From Dorea longicatena (GTDB lineage: Bacteria > Bacillota > Clostridia > Lachnospirales > Lachnospiraceae), in NCBI RefSeq assembly GCF_024168045.1, contig NZ_CP100126.1, positions 637,501 through 701,500 of the forward strand: DNA of 64,000 nucleotides, read 5' to 3'. Both the position numbers and the translations under genes were made by a program. A model generated the notes under the pieces. That model was not told the DNA's origin, did not search any database, and worked only from the letters and a program-made list of their open reading frames with translations. Positions 15,850-25,753 of the stretch are shown piece after piece (position 1 is the first letter of the stretch; every line of letters starts with the position of its first letter).

Positions 15850-16545
15850 GTGTGTCAGCGAAGAGTTATGAATTTTGCAATAAACAAAGAAAGACTAACC
15901 CAATTTGGATTAGGCTTTGTATTTCCAGATGTTATTCATCACTATCAGGTACTGACACCCGGTGTAAATAAAGCGACTTATCTGATGGCATCGCCATTTA
16001 CGATAGCCAAATTTGCAGATATCATGCAATCCATGGCTCCTGAATACCCAATCATCAAAGCGGAAAAGGTTGAACCGGAGGTATATAGGGTTATAAATGC
16101 AATTTTAGAGACAGAACAGTCGGATATTACTGTTGCACAGGCATATCTTCAAATTGTGTTGGCACGCTGCATAGGAAAATTAAATTTGGTAGAAAAGAGT
16201 AATGTGGGGAGCAACGATCTTATTTACCAGACAGTTTCCTATATATCAGCAAATTTTAAGAAGAAATTTTCGCTGGAAGAGATGGCAAAAGATCTGGGGG
16301 TGAGCAAATATGTTTTATCCAGACTCTTTTCCAAAACATTCCATAGAAACTTTAATCAATATCTTAACGATGCAAGGCTGAACTATGCATGCCAGCGTTT
16401 GGAAAATACGAGTGATTCTATTACAAACATTTGTCTGGATAGTGGATTTGAAAGTCAGAGAACATTTAACCGAGTATTTAAAGAAAGATATAAAATATCA
16501 CCGAGTGATTATCGGAGTACTTGTGTGAAAGAGATGTTGTCATAA
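15850..16545 (+). pseudogene. AraC-family regulator lacking its N-terminal part
   Basis: The C-terminal half is a normal AraC DNA-binding domain (FSLEEMAKDLGVSKYVLSRLF and ITNICLDSGFESQRTFNRVF, ending ISPSDYR). The sensor domain starts abruptly in the middle of the cupin (FVFPDVIHHYQVLTPG), so about 60-70 residues of the usual 290 are missing. There is no ribosome site before the first ATG. Base composition also shifts at about 15.8 kb, suggesting that the right edge of the AT-rich nan island cut into a resident araC gene. A shortened protein cannot be excluded. Confidence 0.65.
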
Positions 16546-16725
16546 CATATAGATTAATAAATTCAATAAAAATTTGATTATCAGTCTGAAATAAGTATCT
16601 CTGGGTGTTATTTATAATATGGGGTAGTGGTTAATTATTATGTCATGTATGACTGGGGAAGAAACAAACGGAGAACTACTTCAGAAAAAGAAGTAAATAC
16701 AGCAGTTAAGGACTTCGGAAGTAGA
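16546..16725. other. Intergenic region without a supported gene
   Basis: About 180 AT-rich bases. A 17-codon frame starting near 16640 (MSCMTGEETNGELLQ) has no clear ribosome site and no recognisable relatives, so I do not call it a gene. It may be debris of a lost gene. Confidence 0.4.
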
Positions 16726-16767
16726 AGAACAGTTCGAGTATATGTATCGGCTGTTCTTTTTTTATTT
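16726..16767 (+). terminator. Terminator upstream of the c-di-GMP locus
   Basis: AGAACAG / CTGTTCT with an inner CGA/TCG pairing and a long T-run. It insulates the riboswitch promoter from the left. Confidence 0.8.
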
Positions 16768-16793
16768 TTTGGCGTTAAAACGGTAATGTTTTC

Positions 16794-16822
16794 TTGTGTA
16801 CAGTAGAGTGCTATAGTATAAT
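16794..16822 (+). promoter_or_regulatory. Promoter of the riboswitch-controlled kinase operon
   Basis: TTGTGT, a 17-base spacer and TATAAT. Transcription would start near 16830, about 30 bases before the riboswitch aptamer. Confidence 0.75.
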
Positions 16823-16861
16823 AAAATCAGTTTTTTTGCATAAGTATTAAAGTTATAATAT

Positions 16862-16968
16862 GGAAATCGGCAAACCAGATGAAAATCTGGGACGCAAAGC
16901 TACAGGGCCTGTAAAATGGCAGCCAGTTGCATGCAATGAGGTGCACTGTCTGTTTGGCAGTGCTTTTT
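16862..16968 (+). promoter_or_regulatory. Cyclic di-GMP-I (GEMM) riboswitch with intrinsic terminator
   Basis: The aptamer core shows the GEMM-I hallmarks: GGCAAACCAGAT, a GAAA tetraloop, ATCTGGGACGCAAAGC, then the second arm with CTACAGGGCCTGTA (tetraloop receptor side) up to about 16935. Terminator GCACTG / CAGTGC with TTTTTT (16943-16968) is the expression platform. The bases just before it (GTTGCATGCAAT) could support an alternative pairing, so the sign of control (on or off) cannot be settled by eye. It precedes the first hybrid kinase by 140 bases. Confidence 0.92.
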
Positions 16969-17108
16969 TATGGTAGAGCACTTGAATAAGTAATACAGAA
17001 TCTGTTTGGAAAAATATTGTGAAAAATAGCGGGGAGGTTATTGATAATTAATGAATGTAAAATTAAAATCTGGAAGCAAGCAACTGTAGCCTAGAGGAGG
17101 GGAGAAAG

Positions 17109-19976
17109 ATGAAGAAGTGCAAATTAGTACAGAATATAATGAATTTCAAATTTTGTTACATTATATTTTGCACAATTATATGTTTTATTGTTTTATCCGT
17201 TCCTACATTTGCCAAAGAAAACTCTGACAATGTTATCCGGGTAGGATCTTTTGAAGAAACTTATAATACTGTCAATGAAAAGGGAGAAAGAAGCGGCTAT
17301 GGTTATGAGTATCTTCAAGATATTGCAGGTTATGCAGGTTGGACATATAAATACATAACAAGTGATTGGAAAAACTGCTTTACACAGTTGGAAAATGGAG
17401 AGATTGATATTCTTGGTGGCATTTCCTATACAGACGAACGTGCTGAAAATATGCTTTTTTCCGATATGCCTATGGGGGAAGAGAAATATTACATCTATAC
17501 GGATGCATCCAATATGGATCTTACAGCAGGAAATTTGGATTCTTTTGAGGGAAAAAATATTGGTGTGTTTAAAGATAATATAACGGAGGATGTGCTTAAC
17601 GAATGGGAGTTAAAGTATGGTCTGCATACGCAGCATGTCAATGTTTCTAATACCGCAGAAGTTATGGACAAACTGTCGAAACATGAAATTGACTGCTTCG
17701 TTTCGGTAGAAGAACCCCGTTGGGAAGAATCGGAGATTTCGCCGATTACAAGTATTGGAGAGACAGAAATCTATTTCGCTATAAATCCAGAACGTCCGGA
17801 TATCAAAGAAGCACTGGATAGTGCTATGCGCAGAATCAAGGATGACAACCCATTTTACACAGATGATCTCTACAGGCGTTATCTTTCTGCACAGAGCAGC
17901 TCGTTTCTTTCAAAAGAAGAAAGGGAGTGGATCGGGCAGCATGGAGCAATCAGGATAGGCTATCTGAATCAGGATGGAGGTATCAGTAGTGTAGATTCAT
18001 CAACAGGTAAATTGACAGGTGTTATCACAGATTATGTGGATCTTGCAGAAAATTGTCTGCAAGGTCAGACTCTGGAATTTGAATTAAAGGGGTATGATAC
18101 AAGAAGTGAACTGCTTCAGGCATTGCAGGATGGAAATATAGACCTGATTTTTCATGCAAACCAGAATCCATACTTCGCAGAAACAAATGGATTTGCTTTG
18201 TCGGATACGCTATTGACTCTCAATATGGCAGCAATTACGGCAAAGGATTCTTTTGATGAAAATAAAGAGAATACAGTTGCCGTTGAAAAAGATAATTTTT
18301 CATTGAAGGCATATCTTTCATACAATTATCCAAAATGGGAGATTATAGAATATGGGACATCAGATGCAGCAGTAAAAGCGATGCAGAAAGGGGAGGCAGA
18401 TTGCATTGTAAGCAATTCAGGTACTGTTTCTGACTATTTGAAAAATAATAAGCTTCATAGTGTTTTCCTGACAAAAGAAGCCGATGTTTCATTTGCTGTT
18501 CGGCAGGGAGAACCGGTTTTTTTGTCCATTCTGAATAAAACACTGACATCTATGCCTGCAGCTCAATTCTCGGGGGCAGTAGTTTCGTATAATGCTTCTT
18601 CACGAAAAGTTACAGCGAAGGATTTTATTCAGGACAATTTACTGGCTGTCTCACTCATAGTTGGAATCTCTATTTTTGTTGTTCTGTGTATAATTCTTGA
18701 TTCTTTGAAAAAATCAAAACGTGCGGAAGAAAAATCCAAGAAGTCTGCTGAGCAAGCATTGAAGCTGAATCAGGAGCTTGAAGAAAAACAGCAGGAATTA
18801 CAAAATGCACTTGTAGAAGCACAGAGTGCCAATAAGGCTAAGACTTCCTTTTTAAATAACATGTCTCATGACATCAGGACACCGATCAATGGTATTATGG
18901 GCATGCTTACAATTCTTGAAAAAAGCGGAAGTGATGGTGAGCGGGCAAAAGATTGCCTGAATAAAATAAATGAGTCTTCGAAACTGCTATTATCATTGGT
19001 AAATGATGTTTTGGATATGGCAAAGTTAGAATCGGATACCGTGGTTTTTAGTGATGAATCCATCAATCTGGATCAGGTATGTCAGGAAATCACGGAGTCA
19101 CTATCTTTTCAGGCAGAAGAAAAAGGACTTCATGTTATAGGAGAACATGATGATTACAGTGGTATATATGTTTGGAGCAATGCAGTTCATCTGAAAAAAG
19201 TATTGATGAATCTGTTTACAAACAGTATGAAGTACAATAAGGTGAATGGTTCTATTTACATGAGTATGAGAACGATTGAAAGATCAGAAGATTACATGAC
19301 ATGTGAATTTAAAATAAAAGATAATGGAATTGGAATGTCAGAAGAATTTATAAAAAATGAATTGTTTACTCCATTTGTACAGGCAGATAATTCCCCACGT
19401 TCTGATTATAATGGGACAGGTCTGGGAATGCCTATTGTGAAACAACTTGTAGAAAAGATGGGCGGAACCATAACAGTTGAAAGCAAGCTTGGTGAAGGAA
19501 GCTGTTTTACTGTAATACTTCCATTTAAAATTGATACGAATGCACGGCTAGAAGAAAAAGAAGATTTTGATGCAGATATATCAGGTGTCCGGATATTATT
19601 GGTTGAAGATAATAAGCTGAATGCGGAAATAGCAGAATTTATACTGACGGAAAATGGGGCTAAAGTAGAAACAGTGAAAAATGGGTTAGAAGCTGTTCAG
19701 AACTTTGAAGCCTGCGAATCAGGAACATACGATGTTATTTTAATGGATGTCATGATGCCGGTGATGGATGGGCTTACTGCCACAAAAACAATAAGATCCC
19801 TGGAACGGCAGGATGCAAAAACAATCCCTATTATTGCTATGACTGCAAATGCATTTAGGGAAGATGCAGAAAAGTGTATGGAAGCAGGAATGAACGCACA
19901 TCTTGCAAAGCCGTTAGATGATAAAACAATCAAGCAGACTATATGCGAAGAATTGAGAAGCAGTAGGGACAGGTGA
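17109..19976 (+). CDS. Hybrid sensor histidine kinase with two periplasmic-binding-type sensor domains (BvgS-like)
   Basis: A 955-aa membrane sensor. A signal peptide (to about residue 36) is followed by two SBP_bac_3-like domains (about 43-260 and 275-495), a membrane helix near 510-535 and a coiled coil. HisKA carries H587 in MSHDIRTP, HATPase has DNGIGMSEE and GTGLGMPIV, and a C-terminal receiver has D880 in ILMDVMMP. Extracellular binding should drive autophosphorylation and transfer to the receiver. There is no HPt domain. First gene after the c-di-GMP riboswitch, with GAGGAGGGGAGAAAG before the ATG, so its synthesis should follow c-di-GMP levels. The ligand is unknown. Confidence 0.9.
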   Translation: MKKCKLVQNIMNFKFCYIIFCTIICFIVLSVPTFAKENSDNVIRVGSFEETYNTVNEKGERSGYGYEYLQDIAGYAGWTYKYITSDWKNCFTQLENGEIDILGGISYTDERAENMLFSDMPMGEEKYYIYTDASNMDLTAGNLDSFEGKNIGVFKDNITEDVLNEWELKYGLHTQHVNVSNTAEVMDKLSKHEIDCFVSVEEPRWEESEISPITSIGETEIYFAINPERPDIKEALDSAMRRIKDDNPFYTDDLYRRYLSAQSSSFLSKEEREWIGQHGAIRIGYLNQDGGISSVDSSTGKLTGVITDYVDLAENCLQGQTLEFELKGYDTRSELLQALQDGNIDLIFHANQNPYFAETNGFALSDTLLTLNMAAITAKDSFDENKENTVAVEKDNFSLKAYLSYNYPKWEIIEYGTSDAAVKAMQKGEADCIVSNSGTVSDYLKNNKLHSVFLTKEADVSFAVRQGEPVFLSILNKTLTSMPAAQFSGAVVSYNASSRKVTAKDFIQDNLLAVSLIVGISIFVVLCIILDSLKKSKRAEEKSKKSAEQALKLNQELEEKQQELQNALVEAQSANKAKTSFLNNMSHDIRTPINGIMGMLTILEKSGSDGERAKDCLNKINESSKLLLSLVNDVLDMAKLESDTVVFSDESINLDQVCQEITESLSFQAEEKGLHVIGEHDDYSGIYVWSNAVHLKKVLMNLFTNSMKYNKVNGSIYMSMRTIERSEDYMTCEFKIKDNGIGMSEEFIKNELFTPFVQADNSPRSDYNGTGLGMPIVKQLVEKMGGTITVESKLGEGSCFTVILPFKIDTNARLEEKEDFDADISGVRILLVEDNKLNAEIAEFILTENGAKVETVKNGLEAVQNFEACESGTYDVILMDVMMPVMDGLTATKTIRSLERQDAKTIPIIAMTANAFREDAEKCMEAGMNAHLAKPLDDKTIKQTICEELRSSRDR

Positions 19977-20046
19977 AAATTTATTAAACCAGGAGCTTGA
20001 CAAGGAGACGTATAGAGAAATATATTTGACAGACAGGAGATTTAAT

Positions 20047-20382
20047 ATGATTTCGAGAGCAAAGAAATATGTGGCAGTGTTACTGGTTTTTGTATGCGTG
20101 TGTATGATATTTTCTTCCCTGACTGCATATACGGCCGAGGACAGTTCGCAGCATGAAACTGTCAAAGTCGGTTTCTTTGCCATGGATGGTTATATGACAA
20201 CCAGGGAAATCCGTACTCTGAGGAATAACAGGAAAGCAAATATTCCAATCGTTGCCATGACCGCAAACGCATTCGAAGAAGATAAAAAGAAGGCATTTAA
20301 AGCAGGTATGAATGCTCATATTGCAAAACCAATTGATATAAATACAATACTTGCTGTTTTTGACCAGGTGTTTGGTGTATAG
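20047..20382 (+). pseudogene. Collapsed hybrid histidine kinase: signal peptide joined to receiver-domain tail
   Basis: The 111-aa frame begins like the neighbouring BvgS-type kinases: a signal peptide (AKKYVAVLLVFVCVCMIFSS) and the start of a binding-protein domain (VKVGFFAMDGY). It then jumps directly into the end of a receiver domain (TTREIRTL, IVAMTANAFEEDKKKAFKAG, HIAKPID). The join lies in MDGY (about 20182-20193), a tetrapeptide expected both in the sensor start and in MPVMDGY of receivers. A repeat-mediated in-frame deletion of over 2 kb is therefore likely. AGGAGA precedes ATG 20047. A small secreted protein could still be made, but it has no kinase or phospho-acceptor site. Confidence 0.82.
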
Positions 20383-20447
20383 AAGTTGTTGTTTCCCAAT
20401 TGGAGCATATGTAAGTAGCAAGAAGACAGGCGGCAAATAATTATAAA

Positions 20448-23441
20448 ATGGGGAAAAGTGATATGGAAGAATACAGAGATGATAAAAAAAGTAAATTGTA
20501 TTACATGGATGAAATCCTTCATAAGATTTCTTCCATGAGTCAGGCAGAGAATGAAAAACAACTGGATGACATTACGCCATCTATACTGAAGAGCGTTGGA
20601 AAATATACAGCAGCAGACAGAGCGTATATTTTTGAATGGAGTTCAGAAAAAAAAGAAAGTTTTAAAAATACATTTGAATGGTGTGCCTCGGGAATCAAAC
20701 CGCAGATACAGAATCTGCAGAAAGTTCCTGTCTGCCTGATGCAGAACTGGGTGGAAACATTTATCCAGAAGAAAAATATCATCATTTATGACCTGGAAGA
20801 AATAGCAGAAGAAACCCCACAGGAATATGAAATTTTAAAGCCTCAGAATATTCATGCTCTGATTGCTGTGCCGATTTATACAAATCATAAATTTATAGGC
20901 TTCATTGGATTGGATAACCCGGATCTGAATCAGAATATGGTGTCCATGAATCTGTTATCTGATGTGGGGTGCCATATGGGAAGTGTCCGTGAAAACCTGA
21001 GAATGATGAAGGCACTTGAGGATGCACTGGAAACTGCAAATCTGAATGGAGAAATCATTGATTCCATCAGTAAATTATACTGGCTGATCTACCGAATGAA
21101 TCTGGAAACAGGAACTTATGAAGAAATATCTGCCGGCAACGAGATGCATAAACTTACAGGCAAGCATGGAAAAACGGAAGAAGCTTTCCAGCATGCTATC
21201 AATACAATTGTTGATGGGGAGCATCAGGAAATGATGAAAAAGTTCCTTGATACATCGACTCTGGCTGACAGGCTGAAAGACACGGAAAGTATTGCGGTCG
21301 AATACCGGGCACAAAGTGGATCCTGGCATCTGGCAAGATTTATTGTAAAAAAACGGAACCCATCTGGTAAGGTTACAAATGTTCTGTATGTTGTCCGGCA
21401 GATTGATAAAGAAAAACAGGTTGAAATTACTTATAAGCAGGAACTGATAAAAAAGAACAGGATTTTGTCAGGACTGAGCCGTGATTATACGACAGCTTTT
21501 GTTTTGAATCTGGATACGGATGAGTATGAGTTTGTATTTAATCAGGAGACAAATCATGCTCAGAAACATGAAGAGTTCAAAGCATTTTCAGATTATGTGG
21601 ATGCCTATGCTTCTGCATTTGCACTTCCGGAATTTCGTGATGTAATGCGTCGGGAACTGGACCGTAACGAGATTAAAAAGCATTTTGAAACAGAAGATGA
21701 ATATCATTTTTCTTTTGAGACGTCACCAAATGCAGCAGGTTTGTCCTGCTTTCAGGCACATATTGTAAAAGAGTACGAGGAAGGCAGCCATTTTGCGTTC
21801 CTTGGTTTCCGAAGTATAGATGAGATCGTACAGAAAGAGCGGTTTTATAAAGATTCTTTGCAAAAAGTAAACCAGGAACTTAAGAATCAGCTGGACATGA
21901 TCACATCTGCACTGCCGGGTGGTGTGAAAATCAGCAATGATGATTCGGAATATTCTTTTAAGTATGTTTCAGAGCATTTTGCACAGATGCTGGGATATGA
22001 TACTCCGGAGGAATTGATGGAAGCTTCCGGAGGGACGATTGTTGACCTGGCGCATCCGGACGATCTGGAACAGGGAATTGCACAGGCGTTGGAGCAGTAT
22101 AGTAAATCGGATCATTATGAAATCACATATCGAATGAAATGCAAAAATGGATCCTGGAAATATATTGAGGACAGGGGACACAAAATCCGCAAACCGGATG
22201 GAATGATCGAACACTGGAATCTGATTCTGGACCAAAATGAACTGGTGGAAAAAACCATTGCCCTGGAGAGCGAGAAAAAAGCAAACCAGAGTAAATCAGA
22301 TTTCCTCTCCAGAATGTCCCATGATATGCGGACACCATTGAATGGAATTATCGGGCTTATGGATATCTGCATGAAGCACCCGGAGGACAGAACACTGGTG
22401 GATTCCAGCCGTCTTAAGGCAAGAGTAGCGGCAGACCATCTGTTGTCGCTGATCAATGATACACTGGAAATGAGTAAACTGGAAAATGAAGAAACAAAAA
22501 TTTCGAAAGAAGATTTTTATCTGCCGGATCTGCTTCATGAGGTGGAAACCATTGCACAGATGATGGCAGATAAAGAGTGTATTACGATTCATTTTATGGA
22601 TGATCCTTATTCGATTCCATATCCGAATCTTACCGGAAGCTCCCTGCGTGTAAAACAGATATTTTTAAATCTGATTACAAACAGTATTAAATACAACCGT
22701 AAAAATGGCTCAGTGGATTGCTTCTTGAAAGAAGAGAAGCAATCCGATAATAGAGTGTTGGTAGATGTGACTATAAAAGATACGGGAATCGGAATGTCAG
22801 AGGATTTCCTGAAGAATATATTTCAGCCATTTGTTCAGGCTGATCAGGGCGCCAGATCACACTATAAAGGTACCGGACTTGGAATGGCGATTGTAAAAGA
22901 GCTGCTTGATCGTATGGATGGAACCATTCAGATTGACAGTGTGGAAAATCAGGGCACTTTCATACATGTGGTCATACCTTTTGAAATAGCAGAAGAACCT
23001 GCAGTTGTACAGGAAATGTCTGAATTACCAAAGGAAAATCTGTCCGGGTGCCGTATTCTATTGGCAGAGGATAACGAGCTTAACAGGGAAATTGCGGCAT
23101 TCCTTCTGAAAGATGAGGGAATTTCCGTCACAGAGGCGGAAGATGGACAGCAGGCAGTGGAATGTTTCCTAAAAATGCCGGAAGGATATTACGATGCGGT
23201 TCTAATGGATATCATGATGCCTGTGATGGACGGATATCAGGCAGCCAGGGCGATTCGTGGCAGTGGAAAGAAAGATGCAGAAATGATTCCAATCATTGCC
23301 ATAACAGCCAATGCTTTTGTTGAAGATAAAAGAAAGACGATGGAGGCAGGGATGGATGCGCACCTGTCAAAACCTTTAAATGTACAGGAACTGATGGATA
23401 CAATCCGAAAATTCTGTGCTGGTAAGCAGATATGTCAGTGA
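20448..23441 (+). CDS. Hybrid sensor histidine kinase with GAF and PAS domains
   Basis: A 997-aa soluble-looking kinase with no membrane helix. Residues 15-185 form a GAF domain (ADRAYIFEW, HALIAVPIY, FIGFIGLDN). PAS-like modules follow; the last, about residues 485-600, is clearest (YVSEHFAQMLGYDTPEELM). HisKA has H625 in MSHDMRTP, HATPase has DTGIGMSED and GTGLGMAIV, and the receiver has D921 in VLMDIMMP. It presumably senses an intracellular signal. It follows the collapsed kinase by 65 bases and precedes the CHASE kinase by 30 bases, so all probably belong to the riboswitch-led transcription unit. Confidence 0.9.
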   Translation: MGKSDMEEYRDDKKSKLYYMDEILHKISSMSQAENEKQLDDITPSILKSVGKYTAADRAYIFEWSSEKKESFKNTFEWCASGIKPQIQNLQKVPVCLMQNWVETFIQKKNIIIYDLEEIAEETPQEYEILKPQNIHALIAVPIYTNHKFIGFIGLDNPDLNQNMVSMNLLSDVGCHMGSVRENLRMMKALEDALETANLNGEIIDSISKLYWLIYRMNLETGTYEEISAGNEMHKLTGKHGKTEEAFQHAINTIVDGEHQEMMKKFLDTSTLADRLKDTESIAVEYRAQSGSWHLARFIVKKRNPSGKVTNVLYVVRQIDKEKQVEITYKQELIKKNRILSGLSRDYTTAFVLNLDTDEYEFVFNQETNHAQKHEEFKAFSDYVDAYASAFALPEFRDVMRRELDRNEIKKHFETEDEYHFSFETSPNAAGLSCFQAHIVKEYEEGSHFAFLGFRSIDEIVQKERFYKDSLQKVNQELKNQLDMITSALPGGVKISNDDSEYSFKYVSEHFAQMLGYDTPEELMEASGGTIVDLAHPDDLEQGIAQALEQYSKSDHYEITYRMKCKNGSWKYIEDRGHKIRKPDGMIEHWNLILDQNELVEKTIALESEKKANQSKSDFLSRMSHDMRTPLNGIIGLMDICMKHPEDRTLVDSSRLKARVAADHLLSLINDTLEMSKLENEETKISKEDFYLPDLLHEVETIAQMMADKECITIHFMDDPYSIPYPNLTGSSLRVKQIFLNLITNSIKYNRKNGSVDCFLKEEKQSDNRVLVDVTIKDTGIGMSEDFLKNIFQPFVQADQGARSHYKGTGLGMAIVKELLDRMDGTIQIDSVENQGTFIHVVIPFEIAEEPAVVQEMSELPKENLSGCRILLAEDNELNREIAAFLLKDEGISVTEAEDGQQAVECFLKMPEGYYDAVLMDIMMPVMDGYQAARAIRGSGKKDAEMIPIIAITANAFVEDKRKTMEAGMDAHLSKPLNVQELMDTIRKFCAGKQICQ

Positions 23442-23471
23442 CCGAAAAGAGAATAACAGAGGGATAGCAGA

Positions 23472-25532
23472 ATGAAAAAGGACAGCGAACTATATAAAAA
23501 AATAAGAGTACATTGCTATATTGTTGGATTGATTGCTTTTCTGACAGCATTGATTGTTGGCGTTTTTCTGCTTCATAATTTGGAAAAGGATGAAAAGACA
23601 ACCGGAAAATATATGGCGCAGATTACTGAGAAAAGAGTCAGGGCAAGACTGGATCAGTATAGCATGCTCTCTGCTCTTTTGGGAAATTATATCAGTGCAG
23701 GAGAGAATCTGGATGAGAATACATTTTCTGAACTGGCAGAAAAGATTCCTAATGAAGATGGAGTGATAAAGGCATTTGAACTGGCACCTGAAGGGATTGT
23801 TACAGACATTTATCCGAAACAGGGAAATGAGGGGGCTTTTGGACTGGATATGCTGCAGGAACATGAACGGAAAAAGGATGCAATTCTGGCAAGGGATAGC
23901 GGGAAATATACGCTTGGAGGACCATACCAGTTAAAGCAGGGAGGGACAGGAGCATTGCTTTTTAATCCGGTTTATCAGGACAATAATTCAGAACAGGATG
24001 AGTTCTGGGGCTTTGTGATTCTGGTGATTGACTGGGATCGTTTCATTGGAGAGATAAATCTTGATTATTTAAGCGATGCAGATTTCTGTTACAGAATTTG
24101 GACATATGACAGAGGCAGCAGCGACAAGATTATTTTAGCAGAGAGCCAGGATAATATGTCGGATAATATTCTGACAGTAGAATGTGCAGTTCCCAATAAC
24201 ACATGGTATTTTGATATTATACCCTCAGAGGGATGGAGTCCACGTTCTTACTGGATTATGTGTATTGTCATTTCTTATGTATTCTCATTATTGATTGCTA
24301 CAGTATTTTATTTAATATCCAGTAAAAAACACAGGGAAAGACAATATGAAGCAGAACTGGAAAAAGCTGCTGAGCAGGCGAAAAATGCCAATGAGGCAAA
24401 AACAAGATTTTTATTTAACATGAGTCATGATATCCGGACTCCGATGAATGCAATTGTAGGTTTTTCCGGTTTGTTGGAGAAGAATCTGCAAAATGAAAGA
24501 AAGGCAAAAGAATATCTGGAAAAGATACAGTCTTCCAGTAATCTTTTGCTGAGAATCATCAATCAGGTTCTGGAGATGGCCCGGATTGAAAGTGGTACTG
24601 CGGTATTGCAGTTAAAAGCTGAAGATATGGATGCATTATTTCACAGAGTAAATACAGTGTTTGAAGAGGATGTCAGAAAGAAGAACCTGCAGTATCATGC
24701 TGTTTTAGATGTAAGACATCATTATGTTGTCTGTGATCAGACAAAGTTACAGGAGATCATGCTGAATATTATCAGCAATGCTATAAAGTATACCCCGGAG
24801 GGACATTCAATCTATGTAGAAGTACATGAGGCGGTATCAGAGAATCCTTCAAAGATACGCTATATTTTTTCATGTGAAGATACGGGCATTGGTATGAGTG
24901 AAGAATATCTTCCACATATCTATGAAGAATTTTCCAGAGAACATAGTACAACAGAAAACAAAGTGCCGGGAACCGGGTTGGGACTTCCTATTATCAAATC
25001 TATGATAGAGCTGATGGGTGGAAGTATTCAGGTAGAAAGCAGACAGGGTATTGGAACAAAATTTACGATAGATCTTTCTTTTGACATAGCATTGAAAGAA
25101 GAGGTATATGGAAGTGAGGATACCATAGAGTCATCTGCAATTCATACAATAAAAGGGAAAAGAATTCTCCTTGTAGAAGATAATGAGCTGAATGCGGAAA
25201 TAGCAAAGACAGTTCTCGAAGATGTCGGAGCGTTAATTACCAGAGCGGAGAATGGACAGCAGGCACTGGAACTATTTAAAGAGAAACCGGCAGGAACATT
25301 TGATGTAATTTTGATGGATCTGATGATGCCTGTTATGGATGGATATACAGCTACGAGAAAAATCAGGGAATTAGAACGTTCAGATGCAAAAACAGTACCG
25401 ATTATAGCTATGACAGCAAATGCATTCCAGGAAGATGCTGAAAAGTGCATTGCCGTGGGTATGAACGCTCATTTGGCGAAACCTTTGGATATTGAAAAGA
25501 TGAAAAAGACTATTAAAAGTATTTGTTCCTAA
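23472..25532 (+). CDS. Hybrid sensor histidine kinase with extracellular CHASE domain
   Basis: A 686-aa kinase. Membrane helix 1 spans about 12-34, an extracellular CHASE-type domain 45-255 ([39 protein letters not shown]) and helix 2 about 258-282. HisKA has H319 in MSHDIRTP; HATPase has DTGIGMSEE and GTGLGLPII; the receiver has D616 in [13 protein letters not shown] domains bind small extracellular ligands; which one is not evident. The kinase and receiver sequences are close to those of the other hybrid kinases here, which suggests local duplication. Confidence 0.9.
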   Translation: MKKDSELYKKIRVHCYIVGLIAFLTALIVGVFLLHNLEKDEKTTGKYMAQITEKRVRARLDQYSMLSALLGNYISAGENLDENTFSELAEKIPNEDGVIKAFELAPEGIVTDIYPKQGNEGAFGLDMLQEHERKKDAILARDSGKYTLGGPYQLKQGGTGALLFNPVYQDNNSEQDEFWGFVILVIDWDRFIGEINLDYLSDADFCYRIWTYDRGSSDKIILAESQDNMSDNILTVECAVPNNTWYFDIIPSEGWSPRSYWIMCIVISYVFSLLIATVFYLISSKKHRERQYEAELEKAAEQAKNANEAKTRFLFNMSHDIRTPMNAIVGFSGLLEKNLQNERKAKEYLEKIQSSSNLLLRIINQVLEMARIESGTAVLQLKAEDMDALFHRVNTVFEEDVRKKNLQYHAVLDVRHHYVVCDQTKLQEIMLNIISNAIKYTPEGHSIYVEVHEAVSENPSKIRYIFSCEDTGIGMSEEYLPHIYEEFSREHSTTENKVPGTGLGLPIIKSMIELMGGSIQVESRQGIGTKFTIDLSFDIALKEEVYGSEDTIESSAIHTIKGKRILLVEDNELNAEIAKTVLEDVGALITRAENGQQALELFKEKPAGTFDVILMDLMMPVMDGYTATRKIRELERSDAKTVPIIAMTANAFQEDAEKCIAVGMNAHLAKPLDIEKMKKTIKSICS

Positions 25533-25537
25533 TATAG

Positions 25538-25753
25538 GCGGAAATTAAGGAAATATTGAAATCCTTGTACAGAGAAAAAGATAGATTAAATAGTTATGAA
25601 AATCAAATACCAATCGACTATGCATGCGGATGGGCATTATCCTCCAATGATATGTCGTGTACAATGCAGATGTTATTGGATGATGCAGATGCTTATATGT
25701 ATAAAAATAAACAGTTATGCAAGAAATATAAAGGAAACAGAAAATATGAATAA
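25538..25753 (+). pseudogene. Diguanylate cyclase (GGDEF) remnant, C-terminal end only
   Basis: About 70 codons open from just after the CHASE kinase stop, encoding the end of a GGDEF domain (IKEILKSLY, PIDYACGWALSS, LLDDADAYMYKNKQ). The GGDEF motif, active site and everything N-terminal are gone. The stop at 25753 overlaps the ATG of the HD-GYP gene by a few bases, so an intact ancestor would have been translationally coupled to it. The cyclase partner of this locus was apparently deleted. Confidence 0.75.

Noticed and set aside
16640..16700. A 17-codon frame upstream of the c-di-GMP locus
   Set aside because: Too short, weak start context and no recognisable family; left as intergenic debris.
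20080..20561. Minus-strand frames of 81-118 codons around the collapsed kinase
   Set aside because: They mirror the coding frames on the plus strand and have no membrane, domain or start evidence of their own.
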